DNA from: JAAFIP01 sp043777795
GTDB lineage: Bacteria; Pseudomonadota; Gammaproteobacteria; Burkholderiales; Burkholderiaceae_C
Assembly: GCA_043777795.1 (NCBI GenBank)
Contig: JAYWHJ010000129.1
Span: forward strand, 1 to 64,000
DNA length: 64,000 bases
Direction: 5' to 3'
Positions 49,719 to 57,549 of this stretch are shown piece after piece. The position numbers and the translations under genes were made by a program. How positions within the stretch are numbered: the first letter of the stretch is position 1; each line of letters starts with the position of its first letter. Below the pieces are notes generated by a model. It ran no database searches and was not told the origin of the DNA. It saw only the letters and a program-made list of their open reading frames with translations.

Positions 49719-51620
49719 ATGAACTCACCCGTGATGCAAGGGCTGCAATTAGGCACCCCCACTTACGTTAAAAACGCCAAACTCATTGCTTGGGTGGCCG
49801 ACATGGTCGCCCTGTGCAAACCCAGCGCCATTTACTGGTGCGACGGCAGCGACGAAGAATACAACCGCCTGTGCGCCCTGTTGGTCGCTGGCGGCACGAT
49901 GAAAAAGCTCAACCCGCTCAAGCGCCCCAACTCTTACTTGGCCAACAGCGTCGCCTCCGACGTAGCCCGCGTGGAAGACCGCACATTTATCTGCTGCGCC
50001 AACAAAGACGACGCAGGCCCGACCAACAACTGGGCAGCTCCCGCTGAGATGCGCGGCATTTTGCAAAACGGAACAGCCGATACAAAAGCCCTGTTCGACG
50101 GCTGCATGCAAGGCCGCACCATGTACGTAGTGCCCTTCAGCATGGGCCCGCTGGGCAGCGACATTGCGCACATCGGCATCGAGGTGTCTGATAGCGCCTA
50201 TGTGGCCGTCAACATGAAGATGATGACCCGCATGGGCAAGGCCGTGTACGACGTGCTGGGCCAAGATGGCGAGTTTGTGCCTTGCGTGCACACTGTGGGC
50301 GCGCCCCTGGCCGCAGGCCAAAAAGACGTGGCCTGGCCTTGCAACCCCACCAAATACATCGTGCATTACCCCGAGACCAGCGAAATCTGGTCTTACGGCT
50401 CCGGCTACGGCGGCAACGCCCTGCTGGGCAAAAAATGCTTCGCCCTGCGCATCGCCTCCTACATGGGCCACGCGGCGGCCAACGGCAGCAACCCCGGCTG
50501 GCTGGCCGAGCACATGCTGATTTTGGGCGTGACCAATCCGCAAGGCAAAAAATACCACGTCGCAGCAGCCTTTCCATCGGCATGCGGCAAAACCAACTTC
50601 TCCATGATGGTGCCGCCCGAAGGCTTTGAGGGCTGGAAGGTCACCACCGTCGGCGACGACATCGCCTGGATCAAGCCTGGCAAAGACGGCCGCATGTACG
50701 CTATCAACCCTGAGGCAGGCTACTTTGGCGTCGCCCCCGGCACCAACATGAAGACCAACCCGAACTGCATGCTCAGTTTGACCAAAGACGCCATCTATAC
50801 CAACGTCGGCCTGACCGACGACGGCGATGTGTGGTGGGAAGGTATGGAGAGCGACACCGGTAGCTTCCCCAAGCATTTGATCGACTGGCAGGGCAACGAC
50901 TGGACCCCCGAGATCGCCAAGGCCACTGGCGCCAAGGCTGCGCACCCCAACTCGCGCTTTACCGTCTCCGCCACCAACAACCCCGCGCTTGATCCAGCTT
51001 GGGACGACCCCAAGGGCGTGCCGATTGACGCCTTCATCTTCGGCGGCCGCCGCTCCACCACCGTGCCACTGGTAATGGAAGGCCGCAACTGGGTCGAAAG
51101 CGTGTACATGGCCGCCACCATGGGCTCTGAGACCACCGCCGCCATTGTGGGCCAAGAAGGCGTGGTGCGCCGCGACCCATTCGCCATGATCGCCTTTTGC
51201 GGCTACAACATGAGCGACTACTTCCAGCACTGGCTGAGCATGGGCGAAAAGCTCGCCGCCACTGGTGCCAAGCTGCCCAAAATCTTCACCACCAACTGGT
51301 TCCGTAAGGGCGCAGACGGCAAATTCATCTGGCCAGGTTACGGTGAGAATATGCGCGTCCTCAAGTGGATGATCGACCGCATCGAAGGCCAAGCCAAGGG
51401 CGTAGACCACGCGGTCGGCGTGAGCCCGTCGTACGACGAACTCAACTGGACCGGCCTGGACTTTAGCGCCGAACAGTTCAATGCCGTCACCAGCTTTGAC
51501 AACGCCGCTTGGACGGCTGAGCTGAAACTGCATGAAGAGCTGTTTGCCCAGCTCAAGCACCGCCTTCCGCAAGAGCTGGTGGACACCAAGGCCAAGATTG
51601 CCGCACGCTTAGCCGCTTAA
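49719..51620 (+). CDS. pckG: Phosphoenolpyruvate carboxykinase (GTP)
   Basis: PckG converts oxaloacetate and GTP to PEP, the entry to gluconeogenesis. The 633-residue protein has the GTP-type signature: the kinase-1 loop FPSACGKTNFSMM (about 286-298) with the reactive Cys, GDDIAWIKPGKDG (about 311-323), the substrate-binding YGSGYGGNALLGKK and the guanine-site FGGRRSTTVPLV. The C-terminal GVSPSYDELNW is also typical. Length and motifs are fully conserved. It stands alone, is followed by a strong bidirectional terminator and is divergent from modA. Confidence 0.97.
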   Translation: MNSPVMQGLQLGTPTYVKNAKLIAWVADMVALCKPSAIYWCDGSDEEYNRLCALLVAGGTMKKLNPLKRPNSYLANSVASDVARVEDRTFICCANKDDAGPTNNWAAPAEMRGILQNGTADTKALFDGCMQGRTMYVVPFSMGPLGSDIAHIGIEVSDSAYVAVNMKMMTRMGKAVYDVLGQDGEFVPCVHTVGAPLAAGQKDVAWPCNPTKYIVHYPETSEIWSYGSGYGGNALLGKKCFALRIASYMGHAAANGSNPGWLAEHMLILGVTNPQGKKYHVAAAFPSACGKTNFSMMVPPEGFEGWKVTTVGDDIAWIKPGKDGRMYAINPEAGYFGVAPGTNMKTNPNCMLSLTKDAIYTNVGLTDDGDVWWEGMESDTGSFPKHLIDWQGNDWTPEIAKATGAKAAHPNSRFTVSATNNPALDPAWDDPKGVPIDAFIFGGRRSTTVPLVMEGRNWVESVYMAATMGSETTAAIVGQEGVVRRDPFAMIAFCGYNMSDYFQHWLSMGEKLAATGAKLPKIFTTNWFRKGADGKFIWPGYGENMRVLKWMIDRIEGQAKGVDHAVGVSPSYDELNWTGLDFSAEQFNAVTSFDNAAWTAELKLHEELFAQLKHRLPQELVDTKAKIAARLAA

Positions 51621-51641
51621 ACGGTGGGCGTATTGCCCCGC

Positions 51642-51671
51642 AAAAAAGCCGACGCATGCGTCGGCTTTTTT
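51642..51671. terminator. Bidirectional rho-independent terminator
   Basis: AAAAAAGCCGACGCA and TGCGTCGGCTTTTTT form a perfect 15-bp inverted repeat. The A and T tracts on both sides let it stop transcription from pckG and from the convergent lipoprotein gene. Confidence 0.9.
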
Positions 51672-51696
51672 CATGAAAACACCCAAGGCTTACTAT

Positions 51697-52626
51697 TTAC
51701 CAGCGCGTCTTCATCCTGGAATAGGCGAAGTCGCCAAAATTACGCTGCGCTGCGGGCGTGAAGTAACGGTCGTCCGCAAACACGTAGGCGTTGTAGTCGA
51801 TACCCGCAAGCACGGTCGACGGCGTGCAAGTAGCCGCTGTCGGCGTGGTACAGGCAGCTTGTGTGGAGTTGGTAAAGCTGTAGGTGGCGGGCTGGTTGAT
51901 GACTTGGTTATACCGAAATGCAGTATCAACATAGAGCACATTGGCGCCCAGATCGACCATGGCGACCAGCAAGGCCTCGTTGAATTTGAGACTGGCATTT
52001 TCCAGCAAGCTGGCTTGCCCGGCTGCGATGGCGTAAGGCGATTTACCAAGGTTGTAGGTGCCTGCAACCACAATGTGCGTGCCACCGGCCGCCACCAGGC
52101 GACGTACTTGCGCGGCCAACGCTTTCCCCGCGTCAGCCGCGTTGACCAGCACTTGCGCGGAAGTGACGCTACCGGCCTTGAAAGCCGCAGACTGCACCAT
52201 CAAATCGCTGATGCCTGGGTCGAGCAAGATTACGTTGTCTTTTGTGATGCTGTTGGCCGCTAAAAATGCGTTAATTTGCTCGGTAATGGTCAGCGTCGCA
52301 GAGTTGCCCGCTGCGTCGGGCTTGAGTGCCACGCGTGCATTGCCACGCGCCCAGCCCTGGCCACCAGCAGACTGGGCTGTCACTGTGAGGCCATAGCTGG
52401 CAGCAACCTGTTGCGCCCAAGTGGAGTTGGACGCGTCTTTGACAGAGTACACCGTGCCGCCCACTTGCCCCACGTCGGCTAGGCCGTCGCCCATCACGAT
52501 CACACGGGTGGGCACCAGAGTCGATACGGTAGACCCAGACCCACAGCCTGCTAAAAGAGCACTGGTTGCGGCCATGGCCACCAAGCCCGTGCGCCAAAGA
52601 GAGGGCGCGTTGACGTTCAATTGCAT
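51697..52626 (-). CDS. SGNH/GDSL-fold lipoprotein with non-canonical active site
   Basis: This 309-residue precursor starts at 52626 (GGAG 7 nt before) with a lipoprotein signal ending SALLAGC/GSG. The fold is GDSL-like: block I is VIVMGDGLADVGQ (about 42-54), followed by YSVKDASNSTWAQQVAASYG, GNARVALKPD and LLDPGISDLMV. The nucleophile Ser of GDS is replaced by Gly, and the C-terminal DDRYFTPAAQRN lacks the DxxH His. Therefore it cannot be a standard esterase. It could be a ligand-binding or structural protein, or use another residue. I think related Burkholderiales lipoproteins share the GDG form. It is convergent with pckG. Confidence 0.75.
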   Translation of the reverse strand: MQLNVNAPSLWRTGLVAMAATSALLAGCGSGSTVSTLVPTRVIVMGDGLADVGQVGGTVYSVKDASNSTWAQQVAASYGLTVTAQSAGGQGWARGNARVALKPDAAGNSATLTITEQINAFLAANSITKDNVILLDPGISDLMVQSAAFKAGSVTSAQVLVNAADAGKALAAQVRRLVAAGGTHIVVAGTYNLGKSPYAIAAGQASLLENASLKFNEALLVAMVDLGANVLYVDTAFRYNQVINQPATYSFTNSTQAACTTPTAATCTPSTVLAGIDYNAYVFADDRYFTPAAQRNFGDFAYSRMKTRW

Positions 52627-52723
52627 TGGTTTCTCCACAAATTTCATGCCTGGGCAAGCATTCTGCCCGTAGGCTGTATCTTAACTTGCCGACTCAAGGC
52701 GCTGGTGCGCGCTGTGTAAAGGT

Positions 52724-53743
52724 TTAGCTGGCCGCTGCACGTTGCAAACGGTCTCGCACGCCGTCCCAAGCGGCGTCCACTGGCAGGGTTTCAATCCAAA
52801 TCAGTTTTACCCCTTTGGCGTCAAACTCGCGCAGCACCGCAAACAGCTGCTGCGCGGTGGCCAGCGCGTCGTCAGGCATGCGGCGGCGAATGATGCGGCC
52901 GGACTTGGACGCCATGATGGCGCGTGAATACACCGCCATATTGGCTGCATCCTCTCCCAGCAGGTCCAGCGCAGTTTGCAAAGCCTTGGCGTCCATCAGC
53001 CGCACCCGGGCGTTGGGCGCGTAGTGGGACTCTAGCGTGCCCGAGGCTCTGGGAGCTGTTTTCACGGCTAAATTCGGGGCGCTTTCAGTCTCTAGCCCCT
53101 CAGAATGTTGCGGGAGTAGCTCATCATTTAATAGCAACTTGCAGCCCATCACAGCCTCTATGCGCTGCGGCTCTAGCACTCCGGGGCGCAACAGCACCGG
53201 CGCGCCGCGGGTGCAGTCGATGATGGTGGACTCTATGCCCACGCTGCATGCACCGCCGTCCAGCACCGTCAGCGCGCTGCCCAATTCGTCGCGCACATGC
53301 TGGGCAGTGGTCGGGCTCACTTTGCCGAACTTATTGGCACTCGGCGCGGCCAGGCCCCTGACGCCGCGCTCGGCGCAGGCGCGCAGCAGCTCCAGAGCCA
53401 TAGAGTGAGAGGGGCAGCGCAGGCCAATGGAGTTTTGTCCGCCCGCACTGGCCGCCGCCACGCCCTGTTTACGCGGCACGATCACGGTGAGCGGCCCAGG
53501 CCAAAAAGCGGCAATGAGCTTGCGCGCAAACTCGGGCATGCTAGCGGCAAAGTAGTCGGCAGCCGCCGCGTCGGCCACATGCACGATGAGCGGGTGGTCG
53601 GCTGGGCGGCCTTTGGCAGCAAAAATCTGCGCTACCGCCACGTCGCTGCCAGCATCTGCCCCCAGGCCATATACCGTCTCGGTAGGGAAGGCCACCAGGC
53701 CGCCAGAGGCCAATATGTCCGCGCAAGCAGCTACTGAAAACAT
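52724..53743 (-). CDS. L-threonylcarbamoyladenylate synthase (Sua5/TsaC type)
   Basis: This enzyme makes the activated threonylcarbamoyl donor for tRNA t6A, the step before TsaB/TsaD. The 339-residue protein has the YrdC domain (LASGGLVAFPTETVYGLGADA, about 12-32; KGRPADHPLIVHV, about 45-57; PGPLTVIVPRKQ; the Ser/Asn-rich AAPSANKFGKVSPTTAQHV) and a Sua5 C-terminal domain (about 245-335). Between them, LLLNDELLPQHSEGLETES is an extra linker encoded by a palindromic repeat (53063-53131). It begins 4 bp after the purK stop; the start at 53743 is family-like. Confidence 0.92.
   Translation of the reverse strand: MFSVAACADILASGGLVAFPTETVYGLGADAGSDVAVAQIFAAKGRPADHPLIVHVADAAAADYFAASMPEFARKLIAAFWPGPLTVIVPRKQGVAAASAGGQNSIGLRCPSHSMALELLRACAERGVRGLAAPSANKFGKVSPTTAQHVRDELGSALTVLDGGACSVGIESTIIDCTRGAPVLLRPGVLEPQRIEAVMGCKLLLNDELLPQHSEGLETESAPNLAVKTAPRASGTLESHYAPNARVRLMDAKALQTALDLLGEDAANMAVYSRAIMASKSGRIIRRRMPDDALATAQQLFAVLREFDAKGVKLIWIETLPVDAAWDGVRDRLQRAAAS
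53063..53131 (+). repeat. Palindromic repeat copy inside the Sua5-type gene
   Basis: The plus strand reads CAGAATGTTGCGGGAGTAGC followed by TCATCATTTAATAG. It is antisense and in frame between the YrdC and Sua5 domains. Confidence 0.72.
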
Positions 53744-53747
53744 AGTA

Positions 53748-54965
53748 TCAAGCAAACGGCACACCCAGCAGCGCCGCCGCTTGCGCGGCTACCTTGCGGG
53801 CTTCTGATGCCGTGGCTGCGGTAATGTTCAGGTGGCCCATCTTGCGGCCTTTGCGGGCGTCCAGCTTGCCGTACAAGTGCAAGTGTGTGCCGGGCAGGGC
53901 CAGCACGGCGCTCCATTCAGGTGCTTTGGCTTTGCCCGCAGCATCGAACCACACGTCGCCCAGCAAATTGAGCATGATGCTGGCCGAATGCTGGCGCGGC
54001 TGAGGCAGGGGCAGGCCGCACAGGGCCCGCACCTGCAGTTCAAACTGGCTCACATTGCAGCCGTCCATGCTCCAGTGGCCACTGTTGTGCGGGCGCGGGG
54101 CCATCTCGTTCACTGCCAGCGGGCTGGCGGCGCTGAGTTGGCCCGCGCTGTCCTTCAAGACAAAAAACTCCACGCACAGCACGCCCACATATTCCAAAGC
54201 CTCCGCTATGCATTGCGTAGCTGCTTGGGCACGTTTCATAATTGCTGGAGGCAAATTACCTTCATACACTTCGCTCACCGCCAAGATACCATCGACGTGC
54301 ACATTGCGCGCTACCGGCAGCGCCACCATCTGGCCGTCAGGGCCGCGCGCCACCACCACCGAGCACTCGGCTACCAGCGCGGCAAATTGCTCCAGCACGC
54401 AGGGTACCTCTTTCAGCTGTGCCCACGCGGCAGCCAGCTCGGCGCGGCTGCCCACCTTGACTTGGCCTTTGCCGTCGTAACCCAAAGTGGCGGTCTTCAG
54501 CATGCCGGGCAGGCAGCGCTCTGGCACGGCGGCCAGATCGCTGGCCTGCTCTATTACGCAGTAAGGCACCGGGCCGACGCCCGAGGTTTTGCCAATCTCG
54601 GCCAGCCGGGTTTTCTCCATCCGGCGGTCTTGCGCAATCGCCACGCACTCGGCGTTGGGCGCTACGGGTCGGTGCGCGCCCAGGGTCATCAGGGCCGGGG
54701 CTGGCACGTTTTCAAACTCGGTGGTGATCGCCGCGCTACGCTGCATCAGTTGCGCCAGGCCTTGCTCGTCCAGATAGTTGGCGGCAATGTGGTACTGGCT
54801 CACCTGCCCTGCCGGACTGGCCGGATCCGCGTCCAGCACCACGGTGAAGTAGCCCATGCGCTGCGCTGCCTGCACAAACATACGGCCCAACTGGCCACCC
54901 CCCATCACACCCAGGGTAGGCTGGCGACCATCTGCAAGTGCTGCGCCGGGAAGAATGGGTTTCAT
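53748..54965 (-). CDS. purK: N5-carboxyaminoimidazole ribonucleotide synthase PurK
   Basis: PurK carboxylates AIR to N5-CAIR using ATP in purine synthesis. The 405-residue ATP-grasp protein has LGVMGGGQLGRMFVQAAQRM (about 18-37), TTEFENVPAP, LKTATLGYDGKGQVKV (about 152-167) and the late NEMAPRPHNSGHWSMDGC with SQFELQVRA. All are family motifs. The downstream Sua5-type gene starts 4 bp after its stop. Upstream purE is separated by 252 bp carrying repeats, unlike the usual close purE-purK arrangement. Confidence 0.95.
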   Translation of the reverse strand: MKPILPGAALADGRQPTLGVMGGGQLGRMFVQAAQRMGYFTVVLDADPASPAGQVSQYHIAANYLDEQGLAQLMQRSAAITTEFENVPAPALMTLGAHRPVAPNAECVAIAQDRRMEKTRLAEIGKTSGVGPVPYCVIEQASDLAAVPERCLPGMLKTATLGYDGKGQVKVGSRAELAAAWAQLKEVPCVLEQFAALVAECSVVVARGPDGQMVALPVARNVHVDGILAVSEVYEGNLPPAIMKRAQAATQCIAEALEYVGVLCVEFFVLKDSAGQLSAASPLAVNEMAPRPHNSGHWSMDGCNVSQFELQVRALCGLPLPQPRQHSASIMLNLLGDVWFDAAGKAKAPEWSAVLALPGTHLHLYGKLDARKGRKMGHLNITAATASEARKVAAQAAALLGVPFA

Positions 54966-55010
54966 GGTGTTTTACTTTGGGGTTGGTTGGGGGCTGAGGG
55001 CGAAATCGGA

Positions 55011-55204
55011 TTTTTTGAACGCAGACGTCGCAAAGGTTACGCCAAGGGTGCGGAAGGAACACAAAAAAATACCAAAATTTGCTGTCTTGCAAACTACTTT
55101 TTGATAACTAAATGGCTTTCTATTGGCAAAAGCTTAAAGGATTTAAATTTTGTCTTCTTTTGCACCTTTTGCGTCATCTTCGCGGCCTCTGCGTTCGGCT
55201 GTTC
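55011..55204. repeat. Inverted pair of GCAGAGG-type repeats between purE and purK
   Basis: 55011-55056 reads TTTTTTGAACGCAGACGTCG and CAAAGGTTACGCCAAGGG. 55152-55204 is its imperfect reverse complement (CATCTTCGCGGCCTCTGCGT). AT-rich DNA lies between them. The same repeat type occurs at 60-116. Together they fill the purE-purK gap and hold no gene. Confidence 0.7.
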
Positions 55205-55217
55205 GGAATTAAAGGCT

Positions 55218-55742
55218 TTAGGGTTTGGTGGCCGGCACAGTTAGTAGCACACTGGCACGTGCGACTTCGGTTTGCGCCGCACGAAACGCGTCTAGCTTAG
55301 CGCGCAGCCCCGCATCGTGGGTCGCCAGCATAGCCACGGCAAACAGGGCCGCATTGGCCGCGCCGGCTGCGCCAATGGCGAAGGTGGCTACCGGTACGCC
55401 CTTGGGCATTTGCACAATGCTATGCAGCGAATCCACGCCTGACAGGTGTTTGGAGGCCACGGGCACGCCCAGCACCGGCACCGTGGTTTTGGCTGCCAGC
55501 ATGCCCGGCAAATGCGCCGCGCCGCCTGCGCCTGCGATGATGGCGGCCAGCCCCCGCCCGGCGGCTGCCTGGGCATAGGCAAACATATCGTCCGGCATGC
55601 GGTGGGCCGAAACCACGCGGGCTTCGTGGGCGATGCCAAAATCGGTCAAAATCTGCACCGCGTGCTGCATGGTGTCCCAGTCTGAGCTGGAGCCCATCAG
55701 CACACCGATGAGAATGCGAGAATCTGCTGGCGTGTGTGTCAT
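55218..55742 (-). CDS. purE: N5-carboxyaminoimidazole ribonucleotide mutase PurE
   Basis: PurE moves the carboxyl group of N5-CAIR to give CAIR. The 174-residue protein has the family motifs LMGSSSDWDTMQHA (about 14-27), RVVSAHRMPDDMFAYAQ, IAGAGGAAHLPGMLAAKT (about 67-84) and GVPVASKHLSGVDSLHSIVQMPKGVPVAT (in two halves). It is of class I bacterial type and appears complete. It heads the purE-purK-sua5 unit. The thioredoxin-like gene is divergent 56 bp away. Confidence 0.96.
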   Translation of the reverse strand: MTHTPADSRILIGVLMGSSSDWDTMQHAVQILTDFGIAHEARVVSAHRMPDDMFAYAQAAAGRGLAAIIAGAGGAAHLPGMLAAKTTVPVLGVPVASKHLSGVDSLHSIVQMPKGVPVATFAIGAAGAANAALFAVAMLATHDAGLRAKLDAFRAAQTEVARASVLLTVPATKP

Positions 55743-55798
55743 AGCTTGGATTCTACGTTTTCGCCTGCCCGCATCACCGCTTTACTGAAAAACCCACC

Positions 55799-56692
55799 AT
55801 GATCGAAGCCACCGTCCAGAATTTTGAAGCCGAGGTGATCCAAGCCTCCATGACCGTCCCCGTGCTGGTGGATTTTTGGGCCCCATGGTGCGCGCCCTGC
55901 AAAACGCTGGGCCCCATTTTGGAGAAACTGGAGGCTGACTACGCCGGGCGCTTCAAGCTCGTCAAAATCGATTCCGATGCCCAGCAGCAACTGTCCGCCG
56001 CCTTTGGCATTCGCAGCATTCCCACCTGCGTACTGCTGATCAACGGCCAACCCGCCGACGGCTTTACCGGCGCTTTGCCCGAGAGCAAAGTGCGCGAGTT
56101 TCTAGATAAGCACGTACCGCCTGCGCTGGAAGAACCCGAGCTGATTGAAGAGGAACCCCTTGTGCCCGGCAGCATGGAAGCCATCGCTGTGCTACGCGAG
56201 GCTGTGGCTCTGGCCCCCGACAACGACGAGGCCCGCTTTGACCTGCTGCGCAGCCTGCTGCAAGCGGGCCTGGACGACGATGCCAAAGTAGCCCTGGCCC
56301 CCGTGATGCCCAAAATTAGCACAAACCGCAAGTTTGATGCCGCTCAACGCATTTTGAACGCTATGGATTTTGCAGCTGATCACGCAAACTATATGGACGC
56401 TGCAGCCGGGTTTCAATCCCAAATTGCAACCCACAAACGTGATTTTGATGCGCGCTTCGCACTCGCCCAGTTGCATATAGGCCAACGCCAATGGACGCTG
56501 GCGATGGACGAGCTGCTGGAGATTTTGATGCGCGACAAAACCTGGGCCGAAGAGAAAGCGCGCAAAACTTATGTGGCCATTTTGGAGATCATTGAGCCGC
56601 CCAAGGTCAAAGTCGCCGACGGACAAATTCCGCCGCAAGACCCCACTGTAGCCACCTACCGCAGGCGGCTTAGCTCGGTAGTGCTGAGCTAG
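55799..56692 (+). CDS. Thioredoxin-domain/TPR chaperone-like protein (CnoX/YbbN type)
   Basis: This is a 297-residue protein. The N-terminal thioredoxin domain (about 1-108) has the active site FWAPWCAPCKTLGP and the cis-Pro in IRSIPTCVLL. An acidic linker (EEPELIEEEPLVPGS) and a TPR-like helical region (about 125-285) follow. E. coli CnoX has this layout and works as a redox-regulated holdase with GroEL. Here the CxxC is intact, so oxidoreductase activity is also possible. It stands alone and is divergent from purE. Residues NAMDFAADHANYMDAAAGFQ may mark a small insertion. Confidence 0.88.
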   Translation: MIEATVQNFEAEVIQASMTVPVLVDFWAPWCAPCKTLGPILEKLEADYAGRFKLVKIDSDAQQQLSAAFGIRSIPTCVLLINGQPADGFTGALPESKVREFLDKHVPPALEEPELIEEEPLVPGSMEAIAVLREAVALAPDNDEARFDLLRSLLQAGLDDDAKVALAPVMPKISTNRKFDAAQRILNAMDFAADHANYMDAAAGFQSQIATHKRDFDARFALAQLHIGQRQWTLAMDELLEILMRDKTWAEEKARKTYVAILEIIEPPKVKVADGQIPPQDPTVATYRRRLSSVVLS

Positions 56693-57549
56693 TTATTTGA
56701 CGCGCCTGCGACGGGAAGGGCTTGGCCAACGGCAGGCCCTTTCAGGCAACATCAATCAGTGCGACTAAGCTGTTTTGAAGCTGTGGGCGCTTATGTCCGA
56801 CAAAGCTCCTTGCCTATTGCCCGTTGTGCGAGTCTAGCCAAATGGTGGACTTCAAGACGGGTCGCTACGCACGCCATCCGTCCTGCCACGCCGCCTTGAC
56901 CCCGCATTTGCCGCGAAAGCAATGCCCAGCGTGTAGCCTCGTCTTCACGGGAGGCTAGTGCAGAGTGGCTGCACTCCAGCCGACCTTCCGTAAAACGCTG
57001 GACAGTCAAAACGCAAACCCCTTTGGAGACGAGATGGAGCACTACAGGGTGTGCATGGAAGTGGTAGCCGTCAAAGGTTAGCTATTTATCTAGTAGCTAT
57101 CGTCGCGATAATTTATTGCCTCGTAGGTTGATTCCACTCTTAAACGGGTTTGATTGATGGGCTTTGAGGAATGCCGCAGCTAGCCGAATAATCTTCCACG
57201 TCGATACGCTGACCTCATCTCCCGGGCTGTACGACTCAGCTGTACTGAGTTGCGCGCATTTGTTACAATAAGTGTTACTTTTATCTATTTTTTTGACAAA
57301 ATAGATTGTTTTTTAGTACAAAAATTGCGCAGAGCCTCGGATAAAGCTACGCACCAACATTCACCTATCGGGACAGGGCACGCGCAGTGTGAAGATCAGG
57401 GTAAACCCATGAACGTGAAACATTTTTTGCGTATACATTAATGTGTTTTTATAGCCTTCGGTGTTGATGGACTCATGCAAAACGGCCTCGGTCAGCTTAC
57501 ACGCGACGCCCAAAGTTCCTGGCTAAATTATCAGCGCAATGACATTGTT
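56693..57549. other. Long gene-poor region with repeat and AT-rich promoter-like DNA
   Basis: The 857-bp gap has no gene that I would defend. At 56771-56959 a plus frame without a start codon shows paired cysteines (CPLCESSQM and CPACSLVFTGG) and may be a worn zinc-ribbon fragment. 57073-57125 resembles the palindromic repeat (GTAGCTATCGTCGCGATAAT). 57226-57245 holds the hairpin ACTCAGCTGTACTGAGT. TTGACA at 57293-57298 in an AT-rich tract could be the -35 of the downstream gene, with TACAAA at 57317 as a weak -10. Confidence 0.4.

Noticed and set aside
49749..51572. A 607-codon open frame on the minus strand opposite pckG
   Set aside because: It is antisense to a perfectly conserved pckG and its product is a His/Val/Gly-rich shadow typical of high-GC genes, with no recognisable domain.
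54195..54250. A possible repeat copy in purK (GCGTAGCTGCTTGGGCACG)
   Set aside because: The encoded residues align with the normal PurK fold and no extra length is present there.
53832..55244. A 470-codon plus-strand frame opposite purK
   Set aside because: It is antisense to purK and its composition is that of a complementary-strand shadow. It also runs through the repeat pair between purE and purK.
56791..57042. An 83-codon minus-strand frame after the thioredoxin-like gene
   Set aside because: It has no ribosome-binding site and no recognisable domain, and lies opposite a better, though broken, cysteine-rich plus frame.
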